Origin: an uncultured Lachnospiraceae bacterium
GTDB taxonomy: Bacteria > Bacillota > Clostridia > Lachnospirales > Lachnospiraceae
Direction: 5' to 3'
DNA length: 64,000 bases
NCBI GenBank assembly: GCA_944383545.1
Contig: CALWPY010000010.1
Span: 1-64,000 of the forward strand
Shown: positions 46,659 to 56,394 of the stretch, one piece after another
Layout: each line of letters begins with the position of its first letter
Position numbering within the stretch: the first letter of the stretch is position 1
The notes under the pieces: model-generated
What the model was told of the DNA's origin: nothing
What the model saw: only the letters and a program-made list of their open reading frames with translations
Databases searched by the model: none
Position numbers and translations under genes: made by a program

Positions 46659-47320
46659 TTATTCATTTACAAACTCAATATCAACATTACCGTTATTACC
46701 GGTTACATTTAGCGTTTTTTCGCCGCTATCTTTATTATCCGGCATATTGCTTTCACCTTTTTTTATTTTTGACTGAATAGAAAATCATCATAACTTCCTA
46801 CAATCGCTCCGGAAATATCTCCATTTTTAATGTTCAGGGTCAGGGCACTACCTACATCTAAATCTCCAAAGGTAATATTTCCTCCATTAGAAGAAATATT
46901 TATACTTCCTGTTACAGCCAATGCAGAAAGTGTTATATCCTCATTTGTTGTGGATAGTGTAAGGTTTTCTAAAAGTGCATCCGGTATCTGCAACAATATT
47001 TTCCTATCTTCTGCAGAGGGTTTTACTCCAATATAATCCGTCCACTCTTTATCGCTTACACTTACCATAGTCAACACATTTTCATCAGAAACGGAAATAT
47101 CATAATACTCTTTACTGTTTTCATAATATTTAATATGGACTTGTTCGTCCTCGGACAACGACACTTCTATTTCTCTATCCTGTACATCAATTTTGATTTC
47201 ATTAATCTGTGTATCTGACGTATAGTTTTTTTCCTCAAATGGCTCGTTACTGCTCGAGCACCCGGACAAAATGAAACTGCTCAATATAAAACACAATACA
47301 AGTGAAATGATTTTCTTCAT
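46659..47320 (-). pseudogene. DUF4097 lipoprotein with one-base frameshift
   Basis: A lipoprotein (SFILSGCSSS lipobox, Cys about 21) with DUF4097 beta-helix repeats (LENLTLSTTNEDITLSALAV, SINISSNGGNITFGDL). The frame ends early at GSYDDFLFSQK, but the next frame continues IQSKIKKGESNMPDNKDSGE and VTGNNGNVDIEFVNE to 46659. One T missing in the TTTTCT at about 46780 explains it. It could be a true mutation, phase variation or a sequencing error. Confidence 0.75.
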
Positions 47321-47345
47321 TGTGATTCCTCCATAATGTTATAAA

Positions 47346-47794
47346 TTAAAATTTTAATTCATAGTAGTATTCGTCATTATCAATCTTTCCCGTGAAATGA
47401 AATCCGAAAGAAAGACATAGTTTTTTAGCAATTTTATTTGCGTCGTCTATCATTAAGATTACTTTTTTAACGCCTTGGATTTTTAGCCCCACAAGATATA
47501 CTCAAAGGCTTTTTTTCCAAGCCCTTTATGTTGAAATTGATAATCTATCATAAAGCGGCAAATAGTTGCTGTATCGGCCTGATTTTCTGCACGCTGATAC
47601 ATAAAAAAACCAATTAGCACATTGTTGTTATAGATTGCATTGGGGTGCATTTCTGAATTATATTTTGCTTCCGCTATGGAAATTGCGTTGCAGCAAAAAT
47701 CTCCCTCCATTGTCGTACCAATTCCATTTTTATTTGTCATTAATTTGCACACGTCCAGTATATTTTGTGCGTCAACTGCTTTTATCCGAATCAT
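47346..47794 (-). pseudogene. GNAT acetyltransferase with one-base frameshift
   Basis: The first 103 codons carry the GNAT core ATICRFMIDYQFQHKGLGKK to FEYILWG, then a stop. The following frame continues GLKIQGVKKVILMIDDANKI and LCLSFGFHFTGKIDNDEYYY to 47346, the expected C-terminal half. The shift sits in a GGGG run at about 47487. Confidence 0.75.
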
Positions 47795-47809
47795 AGCTAT
47801 CTCTCTTGT

Positions 47810-48457
47810 CTATAAAGTTTTTCTTTTTAATACCACAAGGCCTCCGAGAGATAATGCGGCACTTAGTAACAGACAAATGCAAATGTGCAAGACAGCATTG
47901 CTGTTAAACATGATAATCTGAAAAAATCCAGCCAAGATAGCGCGTAATGGTGCAATCGGTGTAAAAACACAAATAATTGCAACTAATAATGCGTCGGTCA
48001 GCCACCCATACCAATGTGTCTGCATGGATAACAGCACATGAAGAAAAACCATAACAAGCAGTAAAAAGAACATTTGCTGTAATCCGGCAACGATAATCCC
48101 GTTTTCAGTCCATTTACACACGTCCATCATATTGATAACTGTTTGCGCTGAATATACGGGGTCAATCAACAGATGTATTACTGTGTTGACAAGAGAAATG
48201 AAAAACGCCAAAAACCCATAACTGATTAGACAACCAAAAAAGTAATCCTTTTTGCTCGCCCCCAAATGCATTAACTTTGTGAAATCATAAAACACAAAAA
48301 AGAACGGGGTTAAGACAGCAAGCAGCCAGGTATAATTTCCGTTACTTAAAACAACATCGCCTGAAGATGTGGCACAAAGTACCACAAGAGCCGTAATGAT
48401 GAAACTGATTTTATTGCTTGCAAGCAAGCGTTTTACTATAGCAAAAATAGCTGTCAT
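47810..48457 (-). CDS. ABC-2-type exporter membrane protein
   Basis: 215 residues with about six hydrophobic helices (FIITALVVLCATSSG, WLLAVLTPFFFVFYDF, FLLLVMVFLHVLLSM and others). It overlaps the ATPase gene by 4 bp, and its ribosome site lies in the end of that gene. Together they form a MerR-controlled exporter, perhaps for a drug or peptide. Confidence 0.75.
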   Translation of the reverse strand: MTAIFAIVKRLLASNKISFIITALVVLCATSSGDVVLSNGNYTWLLAVLTPFFFVFYDFTKLMHLGASKKDYFFGCLISYGFLAFFISLVNTVIHLLIDPVYSAQTVINMMDVCKWTENGIIVAGLQQMFFLLLVMVFLHVLLSMQTHWYGWLTDALLVAIICVFTPIAPLRAILAGFFQIIMFNSNAVLHICICLLLSAALSLGGLVVLKRKTL

Positions 48458-49305
48458 CTTGTTGCACCTCCCTTATGACCTACCATTTGTATAAAGAAAT
48501 CCTGTAAAGACAGTGGATGAATTTCTAATGAAGCTGTTTGTTCCGGTGGGGTGTCAAATATATAACTTGTTACAAGACCTCCAACTGTATCACGTCCAAT
48601 GATATTCAGGTTTTGGGTTGCCGCTTCCACGTCTTTTTGCATCACGCTAATACTAAATGCCTTTTCTTCAACCGATTGTAATGTATCAAAAAAGCGGATA
48701 CTGCCTTTATCAATAATGATTAGTTTTTGAATTGTCTTTGCAATTTCCTCAATGATATGAGTGGATACAATAATAATTCGGGGGTGTTTCTGAAAACTCT
48801 CTGTCAGCATATCATAAAACTCCACACGCATAATTGCGTCGAATCCAAGAACAGGCTCATCTAAAAGAATGACATCTTTATTACTTGCCAAACAAATAAT
48901 AGTGGAAAACATTGTTTTCATACCAAGAGAAAGATGATTAAACTTCTTTTTTCCCTCCAACTCAAAGCGTTCCATCATTTCCGAAGCAAAGTCATAATCA
49001 TAGTTGGGGTTTACTTCCGAAGCAATCCGCAACAGTTTACGTACCGGAAGATTAAAATGCTTTGCAAAGTTTTCGATATAGCTAACGCCTGTATCCAAAG
49101 TGGATGTTGTTATTGTCTTACCGTCAACTTTAATAATACCATTTGTAATATTCTGATACCCGGCAATGGATTTAAGAAGTGTTGTTTTTCCTGCGCCATT
49201 CCTGCCAAGCAAACAGTAAATACCCGGTTTATCAATCAATAAAGTAATATTTTTTAGTACAGTTGCCTGCCCGTACTGCTTTGTTACTTGTTTTAGTTCT
49301 ATCAT
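48454..49305 (-). CDS. ABC transporter ATPase
   Basis: 283 residues: MIELKQVTKQYGQATVLKNI, Walker A LLGRNGAGKTT, a divergent signature HLSLGMKTM, Walker B DVILLDEPVLGFD, and VSTHIIEEI. It resembles the YtrB-like group of exporter ATPases. ATG at 49305 has AGGAGG nine bases upstream. Its promoter at 49372-49402 has the 19-bp spacer of MerR-controlled genes, and merR is divergent. Confidence 0.88.
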   Translation of the reverse strand: MIELKQVTKQYGQATVLKNITLLIDKPGIYCLLGRNGAGKTTLLKSIAGYQNITNGIIKVDGKTITTSTLDTGVSYIENFAKHFNLPVRKLLRIASEVNPNYDYDFASEMMERFELEGKKKFNHLSLGMKTMFSTIICLASNKDVILLDEPVLGFDAIMRVEFYDMLTESFQKHPRIIIVSTHIIEEIAKTIQKLIIIDKGSIRFFDTLQSVEEKAFSISVMQKDVEAATQNLNIIGRDTVGGLVTSYIFDTPPEQTASLEIHPLSLQDFFIQMVGHKGGATR

Positions 49306-49371
49306 GTAAACATTCCTCCTAAACAGCATTGTAATATCTATTGTTTTTCGCAATATCCTATGCTAAAATGA

Positions 49372-49402
49372 ATTATAAACTTTTGTGTAACACAAAGGTC
49401 AA
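49372..49402 (-). promoter_or_regulatory. MerR-type promoter of the ABC operon
   Basis: On the minus strand TTGACC (49397-49402), a 19-bp spacer, TATAAT (49372-49377). The spacer contains the palindrome TTTGTGT-T-ACACAAA (49382-49396). An overlong spacer with a central dyad is the hallmark of MerR-activated promoters. It also lies just upstream of merR, so autoregulation is likely. Confidence 0.8.
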
Positions 49403-49417
49403 TAGGAGAAAATAAAA

Positions 49418-50200
49418 ATGCAGAAATATTTTTCAGTTGGAGAAGCTGCAAAGGCTGTCCATACAACGAGCGAAACGCTGCGGCATTATGACCGTATCGG
49501 ATTAGTGAAGCCAAGTAAAAAAGACGAATGGACGAATTACCGCTATTATACCGAGCAGGACATCGTTCGCCTGAATACGGTGCGCGCTTTACAACTTATG
49601 GACTTGTCTTTACAGGAAATAAAAAAGGTTTTAGAATATGACGACCTTGAAAAAATTGTAGACTTTTTAGCGCAAGCAGAAAAAAAGGCTGATGAAAAAA
49701 TAACAGCACTTGAGTACAGTAAATCAAAAATTCAGTTAGCAAAAGCAGACTATGAAAGAAAATTGCAGATGCGCAAAAATCCTAACGGCACCTTTATCAA
49801 GGATTTTCCAGAGCGTGTTATTTTGCTTTCAGATACCTTAGAAGTGCCAACGCTTGATAATCTCTGGAATTATCTCAGCCATTTCTACGATAAAGTTACT
49901 CCTGTTTTAAAAGAGCAATTTTCTTTTGAGGATTTAGCTGGTATATACACCGAAAACGGAATAGCAAGGCTCTTTGCTGTCTGCATTCGTTATGTGAATA
50001 TAGACGGATTAAAGATATTGCCAAAAGGAAAATATTTATGTGCTGATTGCACCGAAGAAAACCGGGAACAAGTATTAAGTGAGGTAATGCATATAGCCCG
50101 AACAAAATATGGTGTCGAGCCAACATTTACAGTACAGTTAATCGTCGTATCGGGCATTTTACACTGGAATTATGAAGTACAAGTCTATATTGAGAATTAA
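49418..50200 (+). CDS. MerR-family transcriptional regulator
   Basis: 260 residues. N-terminal MerR HTH (YFSVGEAAKAVHTTSETLRH, YDRIGLVKPS, NYRYYTEQDIVRL), a coiled coil at about 80-120, and a GyrI-like effector domain at the C-terminus (LPKGKYLCADC). Such regulators sense drugs or organic cations. Divergent from the ABC exporter, with their shared operator between. Confidence 0.9.
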   Translation: MQKYFSVGEAAKAVHTTSETLRHYDRIGLVKPSKKDEWTNYRYYTEQDIVRLNTVRALQLMDLSLQEIKKVLEYDDLEKIVDFLAQAEKKADEKITALEYSKSKIQLAKADYERKLQMRKNPNGTFIKDFPERVILLSDTLEVPTLDNLWNYLSHFYDKVTPVLKEQFSFEDLAGIYTENGIARLFAVCIRYVNIDGLKILPKGKYLCADCTEENREQVLSEVMHIARTKYGVEPTFTVQLIVVSGILHWNYEVQVYIEN

Positions 50201-50307
50201 AACATCAAAAGCAGAAGCATTTTTCTTCGCTTCTACTCTGTTACATCATCTCTATATCGTAAAAACGGTAGGCAGTAGAAACGAAATTCTGAGTGTTCAG
50301 GTATAAA

Positions 50308-50355
50308 ATCCTTGCTTCTGTAAAATTGTGCCCGCCAACCGCATAAAGCAAGGAT
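50308..50355 (-). terminator. Terminator after the serine recombinase
   Basis: ATCCTTGCTT and AAGCAAGGAT form a 10-bp perfect stem with a 28-nt loop; TTTTATA follows on the minus strand. Confidence 0.5.
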
Positions 50356-50422
50356 TATTGAGATTTATCACCCGCAGCGTCAAACACCACATGGCGGGAA
50401 AAGTGCCTAAATCTAAGGACTT

Positions 50423-52105
50423 CTACAAGGGGACTCTTTGTAGCAGTACTACCGTCTCAACTGTTGTTTCGTTGTCCCAATCTAATTCGTATATCTCTTT
50501 CCCATTGAAAAATACAGGGAATCTAAACTTTAGACTACGAAGGATTCTTCCGTCCGCCTGCTCTTCCTCGTAAATACTCACATCCGCAAGGAAGCTCTTC
50601 ATAAATGTTTTCTTTTCAATATCCGTAAATTTGTCGTACAGCTTATCAAAGAATAATAAGAACTGGTACACATTGTCGCCGGATATTTTCTCCTGTCTAC
50701 TACAATACAGTCTGGTCTCCACTTCTTCAATCAGAGTTTCGATTTCTTCTATCTCATCATAAAGCTTGTCCAGACGCACCTGCATGTCCTCGTACTTCTT
50801 GTCATAATGCTTGTCGGATACGGATAAATTGTCCATCTGACTCGCCAGCTTATTCTTAGCACCGATTACTTGCTTTAAGCGTTCCTGTAAGCCTGTATGC
50901 TCTCTATCCAATTCCTGCGTATCAATGCTTTGTCCGATATGCTTCTTAATCTCTGTTTTGAACTTTGGATTATTCACTAGCTTACGGATAATCTCTTCCA
51001 CAGCCGCATTGATTTTATCCTCGCTCCACTGCTTGCGGTAAGTACATTTATGACCATTTACAAAGGTTCTGTGCTTGCAGGCATAGTAAAAATAGTCTTT
51101 GTAGTGTCCGCCGTCAGGATGCTTTTTACGATTTACATTACCATACATACCACTTCCACAGATAGGACATTTGATAATACCTGATAAAATATGCTCGTGA
51201 TCCAAGCTGTGAGTTTTGATGTTGGCAACTCCGGTTTCCTGTCTCTTTTTATGCACCTGATTCCACAATTCTTCTGACACAATGGCCTCATGGATACCGT
51301 CGTTAAGCATGTACTTGTCCTGCTTCACAATGTGGTACTCATTCCTTGTTCCCGGAATCTTCTCATTTTTTCTTCTGCCAAAAGCAAGCTTGCCACAGTA
51401 CACAGGATTATCCAATACACCTTTTACAAAGGATGTAGAAAAACCTTCTATGGTATTGTTCTGGCGAAGCTTTTTCTTGTATCCGCTGTTGTTTAGGAAT
51501 GTAGCGATGGCCGCAATTCCCATAGTGGTATTGGCAAACTTATCGTAGATAATCCGAATAATCTCCGCTTCATCTTCAGCAATGTGCAATTCGCCATTGA
51601 TAAGCTGATAACCATACGGAGCAAAACCACCGTTCCACTTACCTTCTCTGGCTTTCTGCCTGCGACCTTCCATTGTCTGCACCAATATATTCTCACGCTC
51701 TATTTCAGCCACCGCAGATAAGACGGAAATCATTAACTTACCTGCATCTTTAGAACTGTCGATACCATCTTCCACACAGATAAGATTAACACCAAAGTCC
51801 TGCATTCTCTGAAGGGATGATAAAACATCAGCTGCGTTTCGCCCAAATCGGGATAATTTGAATACAAGTACAAAATCGACATTGTCTTTACCAGATTCTA
51901 TGTCTTGAAGCATCTGTTGGAACTGTGATCTACCTTCCACACTTTTACCGGATTTACCTTCGTCAGAGTATTCACCGGCGATAATCATATCCTGATAATC
52001 AGCGTATTTATGTAATTTATCTTTTTGCGCATCTAAGCTGTAACCATCAACCTGCATGGAGGTGGATACACGGGCGTAGATGTAGCATCTCTGTTGTTTT
52101 TTCAT
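50423..52105 (-). CDS. Large serine recombinase
   Basis: About 560 residues. Resolvase domain with the catalytic Ser in YIYARVSTSMQVDGYSLDAQ, FKLSRFGRNAADVL and ENILVQTMEGRRQKA, then the recombinase domain (GFAPYGYQL, VLDNPVYCGKLAFG), a zinc ribbon (CPICGSGMYGN...YYACKHR...GHKC) and a C-terminal coiled coil. ATG at 52105 has AAGGAGG inside the end of the helicase gene. The last residues, VETVVLLQRV, resemble the ETVVLLS of RlmD-type genes, suggesting the att core lies here. Confidence 0.92.
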   Translation of the reverse strand: MKKQQRCYIYARVSTSMQVDGYSLDAQKDKLHKYADYQDMIIAGEYSDEGKSGKSVEGRSQFQQMLQDIESGKDNVDFVLVFKLSRFGRNAADVLSSLQRMQDFGVNLICVEDGIDSSKDAGKLMISVLSAVAEIERENILVQTMEGRRQKAREGKWNGGFAPYGYQLINGELHIAEDEAEIIRIIYDKFANTTMGIAAIATFLNNSGYKKKLRQNNTIEGFSTSFVKGVLDNPVYCGKLAFGRRKNEKIPGTRNEYHIVKQDKYMLNDGIHEAIVSEELWNQVHKKRQETGVANIKTHSLDHEHILSGIIKCPICGSGMYGNVNRKKHPDGGHYKDYFYYACKHRTFVNGHKCTYRKQWSEDKINAAVEEIIRKLVNNPKFKTEIKKHIGQSIDTQELDREHTGLQERLKQVIGAKNKLASQMDNLSVSDKHYDKKYEDMQVRLDKLYDEIEEIETLIEEVETRLYCSRQEKISGDNVYQFLLFFDKLYDKFTDIEKKTFMKSFLADVSIYEEEQADGRILRSLKFRFPVFFNGKEIYELDWDNETTVETVVLLQRVPL

Positions 52106-52112
52106 ATAGTTA

Positions 52113-55082
52113 TCAGCCTCCTTCAGATTCTGTTGTAGTGCCAAGTGAAATCTCTAACAGTTCTGCCGCCACCTGATGATTTTTGATACGCATTAAATTA
52201 TCCCATATATCTACCTTCCCAAGCAGATTCATACCTCCATGCCATACCAATTCATCATCTATAACAGCAAATCTTTCTTCAACTTCTGCCTTTGTTACTA
52301 CATTTATTCCCACCTGTTTCATTTCGTTTATCAACCCATAACATACATCCTCACTACCATAAACCACTTCTTCCGGGTCTGTTGTGATGACTGTTATAAG
52401 TACACCTTTTTCCTGACGGTCTTTGACTAACAATAACAATCTGTCAATCTTGTCCTGTCGTATATCCGGACTAGAAATTACAATTGATTTCTCCGCTTCT
52501 ACAATATCCTGCTCGAATTTTTCCGTATAATTACCAGAATCATATATAGCATTAATTATCTGCTTAGTATGTTCATCACCCGTCCATATGGAAAATCCGG
52601 TTCGCTTGTATGTTTTCAATCTTTTGCCATACATTTTATTAAAGAATCTCACATGGGCATCAATGTAATCATATACATAAACAGCTTCTTTCCCTTCGTA
52701 GTCACGATTTAATCTTCCTACATACTGTTCCAGACGCCCTTCAAAGGATACTGGTGCAGCAAGCATTAACACATCAAGTCTTGGGAAATCAAATCCCTCT
52801 CCTATCTTCTGTCCGGTTGCAACCAAAATAATGCTCTCTGTTCTAGGAACCTGCTTTAACTTTACTCGTATCTCTGTATTTTCCTTGTCTGAATTATCAC
52901 CATACAAAAGAAATATATGGTCAGCTTCATTTTTCAACGCATCATACAGAAGTTTTGCATGCTCCTTAAATCTGGTTAATATAACCGGAGTCTGATTCTG
53001 AGCAATACTTTTCTTCACATCACTTATAATCATATCATTACGTATCTTGCTTGTACTAATTAGACTATAAGCCTTGTTGATGTCATCTTTACTGTCAGCA
53101 GTGTCTACAACTCTTGTATACCTTGGTACAAAATAATGACCTATTCCCTGCTCCTGTGCTCTCTCCAATGCCGTAAATCTATGGCGAAGCGGTCCAAGTA
53201 GCATATAGATAATTTTATCTAAGCTATCTCCACGCTTCGGCGTCGCAGAAACTCCATATACATATTTGGCATTGATTTTCTGCAATAATTCCACAGACGT
53301 ATTGGATGCCGCATGATGACATTCGTCCATAATTACCATTCCATAAGAATTAATCAGGTCATTAAACTTACCTTTGCTATACATAGAGCCAACCATGGCA
53401 ACATCTACAATACCTGTCAATGTATTTTTACTACCATGCAAAATACCTATAACACTGTCTCTCTTTTTCTTTCTGCCTGTTTTGGTTTCATACTCCGGTG
53501 GTTCTTCCTTAATGTCCAAGAATTTGTTCAGCTCATCCACCCACTGATTCAGCAAATCCTTACTTTGTAATAAAATAAGAGTATTCACTTTGCGCTCCGC
53601 AATCAGATAACTACACACAACCGTTTTACCAAATGCAGTTGCTGCACTTAATACGCCATCTGAATAGGTCAGTAATTTTTCTGCTGCCAGTTCCTGCTGT
53701 GTCCGTAAATCACCTTTAAACGAAACTCTTATAGGACGCCCCTTTTCCCTTTGGTCAGATATTTCAACAGAAATTCCAGCTTTATTACACTCATCTATAA
53801 TCCGTTCTATTAGCCCTCTTGGAATTTGTATGTAGCCATCAATGTCTTTTCCCAAATATACAGCACTAAAATTATAGTAATTGGAATATCCCAGTCTCTT
53901 ATTTTTATAAAATTCCGGATTATCAAAAGCAGCCAGACTGCGAATCTGATTTTGTATTCTCGGCATAAGATTTAGCGTGTCAATGTAAACACCATTACTA
54001 AGCACCATATGTAGCTTACCAACCACATCCGCCTTAACAAACTCACACTTCTTTTTCCATGGTTTTGGTCTGTTATTTATATCGGTACCAGCAAGCATTC
54101 CCCGACTTTCTGCCAACTCTGCCTGCCATTTTGCCATATATTTTTCAATATCCTCTATACCTAATTTTTCTGTTTTATTCAGCAAAACATCCCACTGATT
54201 CGGATAGGCATTCCAGTTTTCATCCACAAATGCACTGTTACCATTTTTAAGTGCCTGTCCCTGCAAGGGCAATGCAATTAGATTCCCGATACTGCTTGCC
54301 ACATCCTGAGACGGATACATTCTGTCATAGTAATGAAAGGATTTTAAGTTAATAGATGCAGAACCTTTATCTAATAACAGAAATCCAAAATTTCTGGCTA
54401 CAGAAGCCGGTATTGCTTTCTTAAAGAAAATCCATACATGAGCACCTTTACCGGAACGAGAACGCTCTACCAATGGCCTAATACCATTTATCTCGCACAT
54501 TTTTCTAAGAGCATCCACTTCTTTATGCCACTCGTTATCTGTATTGGCAAAATCTGTCGCTTCTGCACCTTTTTCATGATTATCAAAATCAAATACAATA
54601 AATCTACACATCCCATTAGGCAACAGCGGATATACACCTATTACATCTGAGCCATCCTCTTTATACCCTAATAGATGTGCAATAATCTTCTTAACATCCA
54701 GCCGTGTCCACTTGGTATTTTCACATTCATCACAGAAAACCTTTTCACCTCTTTGTTTCGGACAAAGTCTGGCATCCCATCTATTATCACATTGCGGGAA
54801 ATAACCACCGTTCTTACCACGCTTGGCATAAACATCCTCTCGTCCCCAAAACATAGAAAAGAAGTGTGTCGCCATTTCCTCTGTTATAAACGCGGGATTG
54901 ACGATACGTTCTCCCTGATCAGGATCGTACTCTTCCACATTATCCATCGTCTCTTCAAAAGGATTTACCTCGTCATACGGAATATTTTCTTTCTTCAGTT
55001 TATCTTTCAGTATTCTATTTTCATACTCAAGGAGTCTGACGAGCTTTCTTAAAGACTCTGCATCATATGCTTCTATATTCAC
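52113..55082 (-). CDS. Primase-helicase-PLD protein, TOTE conflict-system type
   Basis: About 990 residues. N-terminal short coiled coil, a Cys cluster (CDNRWDARLCPKQ, FCDEC), an archaeo-eukaryotic primase-like domain with IVFDFDNHEKG and RSRSGKGAHVWIFF, then an SF2 helicase (ATAFGKT, MDECHH, SATPKR, QYVGRLNRDYEG at about 480-800) and a C-terminal degenerate PLD-like domain (LVWHGGMNLLG). This architecture fits proteins grouped as TOTE conflict systems, thought to defend against foreign DNA. GTG at 55082 with AGGTGA is favoured over a GTG 9 bp earlier. It is coupled to the serine recombinase. Confidence 0.85.
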   Translation of the reverse strand: MNIEAYDAESLRKLVRLLEYENRILKDKLKKENIPYDEVNPFEETMDNVEEYDPDQGERIVNPAFITEEMATHFFSMFWGREDVYAKRGKNGGYFPQCDNRWDARLCPKQRGEKVFCDECENTKWTRLDVKKIIAHLLGYKEDGSDVIGVYPLLPNGMCRFIVFDFDNHEKGAEATDFANTDNEWHKEVDALRKMCEINGIRPLVERSRSGKGAHVWIFFKKAIPASVARNFGFLLLDKGSASINLKSFHYYDRMYPSQDVASSIGNLIALPLQGQALKNGNSAFVDENWNAYPNQWDVLLNKTEKLGIEDIEKYMAKWQAELAESRGMLAGTDINNRPKPWKKKCEFVKADVVGKLHMVLSNGVYIDTLNLMPRIQNQIRSLAAFDNPEFYKNKRLGYSNYYNFSAVYLGKDIDGYIQIPRGLIERIIDECNKAGISVEISDQREKGRPIRVSFKGDLRTQQELAAEKLLTYSDGVLSAATAFGKTVVCSYLIAERKVNTLILLQSKDLLNQWVDELNKFLDIKEEPPEYETKTGRKKKRDSVIGILHGSKNTLTGIVDVAMVGSMYSKGKFNDLINSYGMVIMDECHHAASNTSVELLQKINAKYVYGVSATPKRGDSLDKIIYMLLGPLRHRFTALERAQEQGIGHYFVPRYTRVVDTADSKDDINKAYSLISTSKIRNDMIISDVKKSIAQNQTPVILTRFKEHAKLLYDALKNEADHIFLLYGDNSDKENTEIRVKLKQVPRTESIILVATGQKIGEGFDFPRLDVLMLAAPVSFEGRLEQYVGRLNRDYEGKEAVYVYDYIDAHVRFFNKMYGKRLKTYKRTGFSIWTGDEHTKQIINAIYDSGNYTEKFEQDIVEAEKSIVISSPDIRQDKIDRLLLLVKDRQEKGVLITVITTDPEEVVYGSEDVCYGLINEMKQVGINVVTKAEVEERFAVIDDELVWHGGMNLLGKVDIWDNLMRIKNHQVAAELLEISLGTTTESEGG

Positions 55083-55121
55083 GAATATCACCTACAATTC
55101 TTATGTGCTTAATCCCCTTTG

Positions 55122-55436
55122 CTACCTGTGTAAAAGAAAATCTACACTTTCTTTTAATTCATCACTAAAATCTGCCAAATCAGCAGTTGTGATTACACCA
55201 CTATTAATCAATGCCACAATATCGAAAATCATATTCCCTTTGCTTAATTCGAGCATTACTCCCGGATGTTTCTTATCCTTTTTTATTCGTTCTTCCAGCT
55301 TCCAGAACTTATCTGAAGCATTCTCTTCACCTTCTAATAAATCCATATATTCCTTAACCAAGCGTTCCATATACGCTTCCTGCCAATCCCCAATAGAAGT
55401 TCTAAATAATTTCCAATCGCTTTTTGAAACTTCCAT
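55122..55436 (-). CDS. Small conserved accessory protein
   Basis: 104 residues, helical: KSDWKLFRTSIGDWQEAYME, KFWKLEERIKKDKKHPGVML, VALINSGVITTADLADFSDE. Proteins of this type recur beside helicases in clostridial mobile elements. ATG at 55436 has GGAGG eight bases upstream. It precedes the primase-helicase gene by 39 bp, so it may be part of the same system. Function unknown. Confidence 0.65.
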   Translation of the reverse strand: MEVSKSDWKLFRTSIGDWQEAYMERLVKEYMDLLEGEENASDKFWKLEERIKKDKKHPGVMLELSKGNMIFDIVALINSGVITTADLADFSDELKESVDFLLHR

Positions 55437-55542
55437 GTAAACAACCTCCAATCTTATGCATTGATTTCATATGTTTTTTATTATCCCAACACAATTATAC
55501 ACCTGTTCCAACTATCTTTCAACACCGTTTCTTATAAGCAAA

Positions 55543-55571
55543 CCTCGGTAAAAGTTAAAATTCTACCGAGG
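55543..55571. terminator. Terminator after abiEii
   Basis: CCTCGGTA and TACCGAGG form an 8-bp stem with a 13-nt AT-rich loop, immediately downstream of the AbiEii-type gene. Confidence 0.5.
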
Positions 55572-55590
55572 TATACCTAATTACTCTTAT

Positions 55591-56394
55591 TTAACAAATT
55601 TTCCCCATAAACTCCAAAATCCCCTCCGTCACAACACCAATTTCTTCATCAATCCATCTTTTATCTGAAGTATCAAGTCTATGAATGTAACTCTTATCAC
55701 TAAAAGCGATTTTTAATCTCCTAACTATATCATTCCCGGTATTTTCCTTCATCGTTGTGTCATTGAATATATATGTATCCAAAGCTACCATCAATTTTTC
55801 TCTATTAACAGAATCCTTCAAGTAATACATATCATATACATCCTTATACCTTGTTGAAAATGGCCCAAATTTAAGAAGCGAACGCAATTTTTCTGCTAAC
55901 ATCTGCTCATCAGAATTAATCAACAAGCTTGCTCCTTCATCATCGTACGCAATATCGAAACAATATTCTTCCTGCTCCAATTCAAATCGATTATGTACAC
56001 CTAAATCAATCTTACTTCTGACTTGATTCCCCTCTGTATCTTCAATCAAAATGAATACTTGCTTTCCGCTATAATCCTGTTGCTTCAACTCTTCAATCTT
56101 ACCCAACCTGCTAATCTTGATTCCATCAAGACAATTCAGCTTGCTTATAAACGCATCTATCGATTCATCTGCCAAGGAATACTTAATAAAATCAATGTCC
56201 AAGTCCTGCGTAGCTCTTCTAACATTATTGGTCTTGCTGCGCATAACCACACCACCCTTAATTGTTACATTTCTACTCAGCGGTCCAACTGATAATGCTT
56301 TTAATACAATATCCTGGCATACTTTCGCAGATGCCTTATCTCCCTGATAACCGTTTTCATTTGCTTCCTCAATCAACTTCTGTATATTAACCAT
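55591..56394 (-). CDS. abiEii: AbiEii/AbiGii-type nucleotidyltransferase toxin
   Basis: 267 residues with the minimal nucleotidyltransferase core: VTIKGGVVMRSKT (GG motif) and RRATQDLDIDFIKY (DxD). Further conserved features are KIDLGVHNRFELE and LAEKLRSLLKFG. AbiEii enzymes act as toxins in abortive infection, likely by adding nucleotides to tRNA. Its ATG overlaps the stop of the antitoxin gene (TAATG). Confidence 0.88.
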   Translation of the reverse strand: MVNIQKLIEEANENGYQGDKASAKVCQDIVLKALSVGPLSRNVTIKGGVVMRSKTNNVRRATQDLDIDFIKYSLADESIDAFISKLNCLDGIKISRLGKIEELKQQDYSGKQVFILIEDTEGNQVRSKIDLGVHNRFELEQEEYCFDIAYDDEGASLLINSDEQMLAEKLRSLLKFGPFSTRYKDVYDMYYLKDSVNREKLMVALDTYIFNDTTMKENTGNDIVRRLKIAFSDKSYIHRLDTSDKRWIDEEIGVVTEGILEFMGKIC

